Source: Planctomycetota bacterium (lineage in GTDB: Bacteria; Planctomycetota; Phycisphaerae; UBA1845; UTPLA1). Taken from it: DNA of 8,901 nucleotides. Numbering within the stretch: position 1 is the stretch's first letter; the number at the start of each line of letters is the position of its first letter. The position numbers were made by a program, and so were the translations under genes. The stretch is from positions 1-8,901 of the forward strand of contig JAPULF010000424.1 in NCBI GenBank assembly GCA_027295245.1, written 5' to 3'. Shown here piece after piece: positions 1 to 5,623 of this stretch. The notes under the pieces were generated by a model. The model ran no database searches. It was given only the letters and a program-made list of their open reading frames with translations, and was not told the origin of the DNA.

Positions 1-1020
1 GACAAATCGCTCGGCCTCGCACCCCGCGGTCACGATCATCGGCACCCCCGAGGCCAGCGCCTGATAGGCCTTGGACGGCATTGTTCCGGGCAGGGGGATA
101 GCCAGCACTATCAGGCTCGCATCCATGCTCGCCATGATCTCGGGCATGCGTCGAAACGGTTGCTGGGGGTAAAACGCGATGTTGTCCAAGCCGGCTTCGC
201 GCGCCCGGGCCACGAGTGCGCTTTTCTCGGGACCGTCGCCAACCATCACAAACCGCACACGCGGTTTGTCCTGGAGCCGCTTGGCAGCCTCTACTACGAC
301 CTCCAACCCTTGAAAGATTCCGTGAAGCCCACAATAGGCGACCGCAAACTGGTCCGACGATACGCCGAATTCCGCTCGAATCGCTTCGCTTCGCAGATCG
401 GGTCGGAATACGCTCGTGTCAACGCCGTTCGAAATGAGCGCGCACGGCACATCGGGGAATCGGCTCTTGATCTGCTCGACGGCGCCCGGGTTCGTCAGGG
501 CAACACAGTCGGATCGTCGATAAAGGAAACTCTCCAGCTTGATCAGGATTCTGGCCTGCCTCTCGCTGATAAGGTTGCCTCGAATCGCACCGTCGGGCCA
601 GATGTCCGAGACCATCAGAACCATCCGCGAACGTGTCAGAAAAGACATCGCGACGCCGGAGAGCCCCAGAAACAGCGGCGGACTCTCGACCAACAGCAAG
701 TCCTGTCTGCCGAGAGACCACGTTCCCATGAGCAGGGACGTAATCACGAATGACATATAGCTGGCCAGTCGCAGCAGCATTTTCTTCGATCGGGACGGAT
801 AGATCGGCGTACGGATAACCTTTAGCCCGTCTATCTTTTCGACGCAAAACAACCTCCGCCGATACGCATCGAAGACCCTTCCCGCCGGGTAGTTCGGCAT
901 CGCCGTCACGACCGTGATGTCGTGTCCGCGTTTGCGCAGGCGCTTGGCGAGTTCGAACAACCGCACCTGCGGGGCGCCGACCTCGGGCGGAAAGTACTGC
1001 GTCAGAATCGCTATTCGCAT
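1..1020 (-). CDS. WbuB-like family 4 glycosyltransferase, 3' end cut off by window edge
   Basis: Predicted cytoplasmic or membrane-associated GT-B glycosyltransferase that would move a sugar from a nucleotide donor to a lipid-linked or growing surface glycan. Reading the minus strand from the ATG at 1020 gives 340 codons without a stop up to base 1, so the C-terminus is missing. The N-terminus MRIAILTQYFPPEVGAP is typical of WbuB/L-FucNAc-transferase-like GT4 proteins. A hydrophobic stretch lies at about residues 81-103. SDIWPDG (138-144) and ISNGVDTSVFRP (196-207) are GT4 landmarks, followed by VMVGDGPEK (258-266) in the donor-binding domain and MPSKAYQALASG (314-325). An in-frame TAG 21 bases before the ATG rules out a longer start. 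The Shine-Dalgarno is weak. Q320 stands where relatives usually carry the second Glu of the EX7E motif. The gene diverges from the lyase-like gene. Family is confident; donor and acceptor are unknown. Confidence 0.9.
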   Translation of the reverse strand, partial: MRIAILTQYFPPEVGAPQVRLFELAKRLRKRGHDITVVTAMPNYPAGRVFDAYRRRLFCVEKIDGLKVIRTPIYPSRSKKMLLRLASYMSFVITSLLMGTWSLGRQDLLLVESPPLFLGLSGVAMSFLTRSRMVLMVSDIWPDGAIRGNLISERQARILIKLESFLYRRSDCVALTNPGAVEQIKSRFPDVPCALISNGVDTSVFRPDLRSEAIRAEFGVSSDQFAVAYCGLHGIFQGLEVVVEAAKRLQDKPRVRFVMVGDGPEKSALVARAREAGLDNIAFYPQQPFRRMPEIMASMDASLIVLAIPLPGTMPSKAYQALASGVPMIVTAGCEAERFV

Positions 1021-1334
1021 CGGCGTCTTGCTTGTCCACTAGGAGCGCGTTCCATCCCCGGCGCGATCCTGCCGTATGTTATGGGCACTAGACTGATCGG
1101 CTCGCCTCGCACTACGGCTTGAGTTGCCCGGAACAGCCGATTATACAATGGATGGGCGGCGGTTCGCAGGGCGCTGTTGAGTGCGTAACGGCTGCTTGGC
1201 GTCTTCGCACACAAACGCCGGTTCGACCGAGCGCACTAATGTGGCGACGTGTTATCGGTCCGAATCGCAAGTCGCCCCTTGCAGAGATTGCCCCGGCTCG
1301 GCGACTCTGGCATCATTGGCCGCGGAACCGAACG
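1021..1334. other. Divergent intergenic region between glycosyltransferase and lyase-like gene
   Basis: About 314 bp separate the two divergent starts. The rightward frame stays open back to a TTG at 1119, but its translation over 1119-1334 is rich in Arg, Trp and Pro and resembles no domain. I therefore treat this stretch as leader and regulatory DNA. It holds one plausible rightward promoter (1119-1147). For the leftward glycosyltransferase I could not pick out a convincing promoter. No hairpin terminator or RNA gene is seen. Confidence 0.6.
1119..1147 (+). promoter_or_regulatory. Candidate sigma70-type promoter for lyase-like gene
   Basis: TTGAGT (1119-1124), a 17-bp spacer, then TATACA (1142-1147). 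Each hexamer matches consensus at four of six positions and the spacing is ideal. An overlapping TACAAT (1144-1149) matches the -10 consensus at five of six, but its spacing is 19 bp. Transcription would start near 1155, leaving a leader of about 180 nt before the chosen ATG at 1335. It is inferred from sequence only. Confidence 0.4.
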
Positions 1335-3602
1335 ATGCAGACCGAATTTCTCGGATCGAAATACCGCGCGATGTTCCTGGAAGCAACTCAGCTTCCCTGG
1401 TCGTCGCTGCTTTTTCGCCTCCGATTCGAAGCCGCCCGGCGCATCGGTCTGCACAAGAATCGCTATGCCCCGTCTTGCCTGACGACGGACGACGTTCTGA
1501 GTTTCTTTCCGCTGAACCGGCCCTCGCCGGCTGCGCTGCTCGACTACTTTCGAACCCGTAAAAACGTCGCGTTTTTCTTCGAGCGAGCGGATATCCCGAA
1601 GATTCGGACCGTCTGGCAACAACGCTGTCCGGCGGCACGGGACCCACTGATCGCGGCGGCGAACCGAATCTGCGCACGCGAGTTTTCCTTTCTCGGCTCC
1701 GAGGTCAACGCGTTTCCCAACGGGATCTCTTGGCACGATGAAATGGACGGCGGCGGCCGGTGGCCCCTGCGCCATTGGTCCACGATCGACATTCGGTTCA
1801 AGGATCGAACCGGAGACTGCAAACGCACCTGGGAATTGAATCGGACCCAATTCTTCGTCACGCTGGCGCGGGCATACGCATTGACCGAAGACGAGCGATA
1901 TGCGCGCGAACTCACTACCCACTTCCGTAGCTGGATCGAACAAAACCCGCCCGAGATGGGCATTAACTGGTACAGCAACCTGGAGTGCGCCATCCGCTGC
2001 ACCTCCTGGTTGTTCGCCATCGAGATGACGCTGGACTGGCCCGGATGGGATCCGAAACTGTTCGCCGACGTGATTCGATGTCTGATCGATCATCACCACC
2101 ACTTGGTTGCGGATATCGCCCTCAGCGAAAAGTGCATGGTCGGAAACCACCTGCTCGGCGATGCGATGGGAATCTGCATGCTGAGTCTATATCTGCCCGA
2201 ACTGGATCACTCCGCAGGGTATCTCGACATTGCACTGCCCATCCTCGTTCGCGAGGGCCCCAAGGAAATCTACGAAGACGGCGTCAATTTCGAAAACGCT
2301 ATCAGCTATCATCGCTTCGTGTTCTATATCTATCTGCTGGCCGGTCTGCTCCTGGAGCGCAACGGCCGCAACCTGCCCGAGATCATCTGGCAGCGCCTGG
2401 CGGCGATGTGCGAGTTCGTAATCCACATGCGAACGCCCGGCGGGCAAATCTGTCAAGTCGGCGACTGGGACAACGGCCGAACGATCGTCCTCGACGACAG
2501 CAGCGAGGACGACTTCAAGTCGATGCTGTGTGCCGGCGCGGTTCGCTTTCAAAACGAGAAGCTCAAGGCCGCCGCAGGTGAGTTCCGCGAAGAGTCCCTG
2601 TGGTTGATCGGCCCCGACGCCGCGCAACAATTTGACAAGCTGGAGTGCAAACCACCGGAGGACCTCGACAAGGCCCATTCGCACGGCGGATTTTACATGT
2701 GGCGGTCCGACTGGACGAATCGGGCCGAATTCGTGATGTTCAAGTGCGCCCCCTTCATCGGCCATTCACACGCGGACAACCTCTCCGTGCTCTACTCGGC
2801 CGGCGGCAAAGACTGGCTCGTCGACCGCGGGACCTACACCTACAACGGTGACTGGCATTGGCGCACCTATTTCCGAGGCACCCGCGCCCACAACGCGATC
2901 GTGACCGACGGCTTCGGCCAGGCGTTGGCCCATCGTGTGTTTCGCTGGCTCAAGCACCCCAAACAACGGGTGCTGAAGTACCACACCGACGGGCGCTTCG
3001 GCTACGCCTCGGGAATCACGCAGGGGCAGCGGCATTTGACATCGGTCATTCGCCATGCCCGCAGCGTTTTGCTGGCAAAAGGGCAATACCTCCTGGTGCT
3101 CGACGTATTGGACTGCCCCGGCACCCACACGCACGAGCTGCTATGGCACATTGCACCGCAACACGAATTAACCGCGAGCCTGGGCGGATTGATACATACC
3201 AACGACGCCGACGGGCCGAACCTCTGGATGCGGGCGATCGGGTCATCCGAACTCGGCGCCAGGATCGCAGTCGGCGAGACCGATCCCATCCAGGGTTGGC
3301 ACAGCCGCAGCTACGGCCACAAGGAACCGGCCCCGACGGTTATTTACAAAATGGAGGCGGACGGACCGATCTTCTTTTTGACGCTGCTTTGCACCGTATC
3401 GAAAGACGCGGGCGAACCGCGGCTGACCCTGCGCGCGGAAGGAAATCCCGTGCCCACTGCCGACCGCATGCTGATGGTCGCCGGAGGGCCCGGATTCGAC
3501 GATCGGATCTCCCTACCCAACCCACTCAGATCGCCGGCGGCGCCTTTTCCCGAAAACCAACTTTGGGTAGAACGAGCCGGCGAAAAGATTCCCATATTGT
3601 GA
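1335..3602 (+). CDS. Heparinase II/III-family (polysaccharide lyase-like) protein
   Basis: A 755-residue protein with the heparinase II/III layout: a helical alpha/alpha-toroid half (about 20-430) and a C-terminal beta-sandwich half (about 445-740). Family members cleave uronic-acid polysaccharides by beta-elimination. Landmarks are WELNR (166-170), INWYSNLE (210-217), NHLLGD (271-276), YEDGVNFENAISYHRF (313-328), GHSHADNLS (476-484) and DRGTYTYNGD (497-506). By analogy with PL12/15/17 enzymes, N271/H272, Y325 and H477 or H479 are the likely catalytic residues, and all are present. I chose ATG 1335 because the sequence before it looks non-coding and a GGA lies 8 bases upstream. ATG 1371 is the alternative, and a TTG at 1119 is unlikely. 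No signal peptide is visible with any start, so the site of action is unclear. Such genes are common in exopolysaccharide loci, where they may trim the polymer. The substrate cannot be read from sequence. Confidence 0.9.
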   Translation: MQTEFLGSKYRAMFLEATQLPWSSLLFRLRFEAARRIGLHKNRYAPSCLTTDDVLSFFPLNRPSPAALLDYFRTRKNVAFFFERADIPKIRTVWQQRCPAARDPLIAAANRICAREFSFLGSEVNAFPNGISWHDEMDGGGRWPLRHWSTIDIRFKDRTGDCKRTWELNRTQFFVTLARAYALTEDERYARELTTHFRSWIEQNPPEMGINWYSNLECAIRCTSWLFAIEMTLDWPGWDPKLFADVIRCLIDHHHHLVADIALSEKCMVGNHLLGDAMGICMLSLYLPELDHSAGYLDIALPILVREGPKEIYEDGVNFENAISYHRFVFYIYLLAGLLLERNGRNLPEIIWQRLAAMCEFVIHMRTPGGQICQVGDWDNGRTIVLDDSSEDDFKSMLCAGAVRFQNEKLKAAAGEFREESLWLIGPDAAQQFDKLECKPPEDLDKAHSHGGFYMWRSDWTNRAEFVMFKCAPFIGHSHADNLSVLYSAGGKDWLVDRGTYTYNGDWHWRTYFRGTRAHNAIVTDGFGQALAHRVFRWLKHPKQRVLKYHTDGRFGYASGITQGQRHLTSVIRHARSVLLAKGQYLLVLDVLDCPGTHTHELLWHIAPQHELTASLGGLIHTNDADGPNLWMRAIGSSELGARIAVGETDPIQGWHSRSYGHKEPAPTVIYKMEADGPIFFLTLLCTVSKDAGEPRLTLRAEGNPVPTADRMLMVAGGPGFDDRISLPNPLRSPAAPFPENQLWVERAGEKIPIL

Positions 3603-3624
3603 CGCCTCTTACGTCGTGTATAAT
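3597..3624 (+). promoter_or_regulatory. Strong candidate sigma70 promoter upstream of the GT-B-like gene
   Basis: TTGTGA (3597-3602), a 16-bp spacer and a perfect TATAAT (3619-3624). The -35 hexamer includes the TGA stop codon of the lyase-like gene, so the promoter begins exactly where that gene ends. Initiation near 3631 would leave a GC-rich leader of about 113 nt before the ATG at 3744. This suggests the next gene is its own transcription unit. I saw no terminator between the two genes, so read-through is also possible. Confidence 0.55.
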
Positions 3625-3736
3625 GCGTGCTCCGATGCGGCGGACAGGCCGGACAACGGCGGCATGTACCCGGCTCGCAATCCTCCAGATCACTCTCAAC
3701 CGGGCTCGCGCGGCTCGACGACCCGACCGGGCGGGC

Positions 3737-3760
3737 ATGAAAGATGAAGAACTTCGTTGA
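3737..3760 (+). other. Mini-ORF (MKDEELR) overlapping the GT-B-like gene start
   Basis: An ATG at 3737, seven bases before the gene start, opens a seven-codon frame that closes at TGA 3758-3760 inside the gene. A GGGCGGG run precedes it. The duplicated gene start at 5417 has an equivalent frame (5413-5433, MNEELR). It could compete with or couple to initiation at 3744. It may equally be a by-product of the shared sequence ATGAAGAACTTCGTTGA. Confidence 0.25.
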
Positions 3761-3848
3761 ACTCCACGACGGCAGCCGTATCCCTCTCGAGGAATTGAGG
3801 CCGAGGGTGCCTCACATCAGCTTCATGGGTCCCACGCACCTCGATGTC
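3744..3848 (+). repeat. Duplicated gene-start segment, copy A (intact gene)
   Basis: The first 105 bases of the GT-B-like gene, codons 1-35. They match 5417-5521 with seven mismatches and no gaps. Similarity starts at or just before the ATG and ends after GATGTC. The preceding leaders are not clearly related beyond a few bases around the ATG. Confidence 0.95.
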
Positions 3849-5204
3849 TGCGAACGATGGGTCGGCCCCGCCGATCTTCCACCCGACCTGCGACCCGTCT
3901 ACCTCAACTGCATTTACACGAAATCGGAGCGGACCAAACAGGTGACGGCATTGCTCGAACTGATTGGGGCCGGGAAGCTCAGGGTCTGCGCGGTCGAATC
4001 GAGTTTCGTCGGCCCGGAGTTTGCCGACCTGTTGGGCGAAGACGTTCGCATTCGAATGCGCGAGCCGCGCGAGCACAACGCGATAGACCGGGCACAGTTC
4101 TTCAGATTCGCCATGAAGGTTTGCGCACATCGTCTATTTAGAGTTTTTCGACGGCGGCGGCTTGCTGCAAAGCGCGTCATTCGCGCATGGGTCGACACCA
4201 CCGATTCACTCTACCCGACCGAAATCCGATCCGCATTGCTGCTGATATACCCCTTTCAGGGAAACCTGAAACGGCAACTTCGTTACCTTCGGCTGTGCAG
4301 GCGCGAAAACAGAAACTACAGCATGGCGGGCATTCCTTACCGATTCACCGACGTCGCGCGGATTTTTCTACGCCCGGCCGATCGGGAAGTCGCACTCATT
4401 CGAGGCGAGGTCCACGCTTACCGGAAGTGCGCCCGCGAGTACTTGTCGATGGGCGTCGAGCGTGTCTTCACGACCGACGAATTCGAGATGGCCGGAATCG
4501 AACTGTACCGCGCCCTGATGGCCAACGGCGTCCATTGCATGAACTCGAGCCACGGCGTCGGCGTGTACGGCCCCCACGTGAAGTACAGCCACTTCCGCTT
4601 TTATTGCGAGCAACAACGGGAGTTCTACCTTCGCCGTAGCGAAGTCGACAGCCACGATTTCCGTCGGGTTTTGCCACCCGATGTCGAGGCCCCGCCGGAC
4701 CCGGGGTCGCGATACGCTCCCTTGATCGTCTACATACAGGGGAACTGGAGGCAGACCGGCAAGGTGTATGAAGACCGGCTCGAGGGTGAGGCCATCGCGC
4801 GGGCCAAGCAGGTGTGTGCAAGTCTGGACATGCCGCTCGCAATCAAGGTACATCCCCAAGTCAGCGCCGCGGGCTGTGCCCGATTGCAACGGCAATTCGG
4901 CTTGCAGGTCGTGAGAGAACTCGATGAGCTGTCGGGTCATCACCTGACGTTCGTGAATCTGATGTCGACGGCCTACTACGCGTTTCTATTAAACGGTCCG
5001 ACCGTTTTCGTAAAGGACGAACTGCTTCGACCGAACTACCTCTTTGGCGAAGGAATCCCCTGCGCCAAGCTGGAGGATCTTGAATCGGAGTTGGCTCGTT
5101 TTCGGGACGGCGGGCACTGGATTCGGCGCCTTCGGAGCCAGATCGACCGCGAAGAACGAAGGGTGTCGGCGAAACAACACGATGCACCGTTCACCGAGAC
5201 CTGA
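3744..5204 (+). CDS. Unassigned protein, probable GT-B-fold polysaccharide/polymer transferase-like
   Basis: A 486-residue protein that I cannot assign to a named family. No signal peptide or clear membrane segment is visible. A strongly basic patch lies at residues 132-148 (RVFRRRRLAAKR). The second half has features shared with GT-B enzymes of capsule, teichoic-acid and polysialic-acid synthesis: SSHGVGVYGPHVKY (268-281), a strand leading into IKVHPQVS (367-374), and LMSTAYYAFLLNGPTVFV (406-423), which resembles the donor-binding 'HP ... ST ... GP' pattern. A cytoplasmic transferase that builds or modifies the surface glycan is therefore the best inference. Start ATG 3744 is supported by the near-identical second copy of the first 35 codons at 5417. 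Position between a lyase-like protein and glycosyltransferases fits this role. A non-enzymatic GT-like protein is possible. Substrate unknown. Confidence 0.8.
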   Translation: MKNFVELHDGSRIPLEELRPRVPHISFMGPTHLDVCERWVGPADLPPDLRPVYLNCIYTKSERTKQVTALLELIGAGKLRVCAVESSFVGPEFADLLGEDVRIRMREPREHNAIDRAQFFRFAMKVCAHRLFRVFRRRRLAAKRVIRAWVDTTDSLYPTEIRSALLLIYPFQGNLKRQLRYLRLCRRENRNYSMAGIPYRFTDVARIFLRPADREVALIRGEVHAYRKCAREYLSMGVERVFTTDEFEMAGIELYRALMANGVHCMNSSHGVGVYGPHVKYSHFRFYCEQQREFYLRRSEVDSHDFRRVLPPDVEAPPDPGSRYAPLIVYIQGNWRQTGKVYEDRLEGEAIARAKQVCASLDMPLAIKVHPQVSAAGCARLQRQFGLQVVRELDELSGHHLTFVNLMSTAYYAFLLNGPTVFVKDELLRPNYLFGEGIPCAKLEDLESELARFRDGGHWIRRLRSQIDREERRVSAKQHDAPFTET

Positions 5205-5416
5205 TCAAACGAGCCGGTTCACATCCTCCGCGGAGACAATGAATGAAGAAGCGAAGACACGCCCTGCACAGTGAGGGAACATATTTCCGGGCCCTTCCCT
5301 CTTCCGGCCCTCTGCGAATATAATGGGGCAATATTCTGCAAAAGTGCCTGAGATTGTGAGAGGGAAGTAGGGATGTTTTGGAATCATCGGCCGGACGGGC
5401 CACGTGGAAATCATGA
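5205..5416. other. Intergenic leader with promoter-like element and inverted repeats
   Basis: No convincing gene lies here. It contains a 10-bp perfect palindrome, CTCCGCGGAG (5226-5235), an isolated ATGAATGAAGAA (5239-5250) that recurs exactly at 5413-5424, and a TATAAT (5319-5324) enclosed by two inverted repeats. The short frames that open at 5239 and 5243 close after 11 and 26 codons and look like no known peptide. No T-tract terminator follows the GT-B-like gene. Confidence 0.6.
5294..5367 (+). promoter_or_regulatory. TATAAT box enclosed by nested inverted repeats, candidate regulated promoter
   Basis: A perfect TATAAT sits at 5319-5324. No good -35 hexamer lies 16-18 bp upstream; the best is TTCCCT at 5295-5300. 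A dyad GAATAT (5316-5321) / ATATTC (5331-5336) overlaps the -10 box. A longer-range pair, CTTCCCTCT (5294-5302) / AGAGGGAAG (5359-5367), flanks it. A weak -10 promoter under an operator would fit, and it would drive the truncated repeat and the downstream glycosyltransferase. The function is inferred. Confidence 0.35.
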
Positions 5417-5433
5417 ATGAAGAACTTCGTTGA
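5413..5433 (+). other. Mini-ORF (MNEELR) overlapping the truncated repeat start
   Basis: An ATG at 5413 opens a six-codon frame ending at TGA 5431-5433, overlapping the ATG at 5417 in another frame. A GGA (5406-5408) precedes both. It mirrors the MKDEELR frame at 3737-3760, but the bases between the two ATGs differ in the two copies. Confidence 0.2.
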
Positions 5434-5521
5434 GCTCCACGACGGCAGCCGTATCCCGCTTGAGGAATTGAGGCCGAGGGTGCCCCACACAAGCTTCATG
5501 GGTCCCACGCGCCTCGATGTC
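5417..5521 (+). repeat. Duplicated gene-start segment, copy B (truncated)
   Basis: Matches 3744-3848 at 98 of 105 positions without gaps. The seven differences fall in six codons. Four codon changes are silent and two change the protein (I25T, by two base changes, and H32R). Similarity ends abruptly after GATGTC, and I find no further part of the 486-codon gene downstream. Confidence 0.95.
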
Positions 5522-5614
5522 GTCACCCACCGTCGACAAATAAAATGCGAAACAGGCAGAGCGCCGCAAGGCAAACAGATGGCGAATGACCCCGCTGCCG
5601 GCCGCGAGCGCTGA
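5417..5614 (+). pseudogene. Truncated paralogue of the GT-B-like gene (65-codon remnant ORF)
   Basis: An open frame of 65 codons. Residues 1-35 are near-identical to the start of the 486-residue protein (MKNFVELHDGSRIPLEELRP is shared exactly). Residues 36-65 are an unrelated, Arg/Gln-rich tail ending at TGA 5612-5614. The likeliest history is duplication of the gene, or of its start, followed by a deletion or recombination with its junction at 5521/5522. The frame is still intact, has a GGA 8 bases before its ATG and closes 9 bases before the next gene's ATG, so it could still be translated and coupled to that gene. It cannot carry out the parent protein's function. I favour a remnant over a functional small protein, without certainty. 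Confidence 0.6.
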
Positions 5615-5623
5615 GACCCCGAT

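Noticed and set aside
419..1039. A 206-codon minus-strand frame overlapping the first glycosyltransferase
   Set aside because: The translation is Arg/Asp-rich with no motifs. The frame starting at 1020 gives a classic GT4 protein.
2092..2103. Run of four histidines (residues 253-256) in the lyase-like protein
   Set aside because: A short run in a helical region with no metal-binding pattern around it. Unremarkable.
1236..2150. A 304-codon minus-strand open frame antisense to the lyase-like gene
   Set aside because: No recognisable motif, no ribosome binding site, and it mirrors a well-supported gene on the other strand.
1985..2581. A 198-codon plus-strand frame inside the lyase-like gene
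   Set aside because: Extremely Arg-rich and fully contained in a confident gene in another frame.
3660..3710. Similar CCCGGCTCGC / CCGGGCTCGC words in the leader before the GT-B-like gene
   Set aside because: Too short and GC-rich to separate from chance, with no conserved spacing or second occurrence before copy B.
2858..3760. A 300-codon plus-strand open frame overlapping the lyase-like and GT-B-like genes
   Set aside because: It is Arg/Pro/Ala-rich, sits in another frame of clear coding sequence, and matches no domain. It is a shadow frame of GC-rich DNA.
5226..5235. Perfect palindrome CTCCGCGGAG after the GT-B-like gene
   Set aside because: Ten bases only, no loop and no T-tract, so it is not a terminator. 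It is noted only in the intergenic description.
5243..5323. A 26-codon peptide frame beginning MKKRRHALHS
   Set aside because: No good ribosome binding site, no similarity to a known leader, and it ends within the TATAAT box. Most likely chance.
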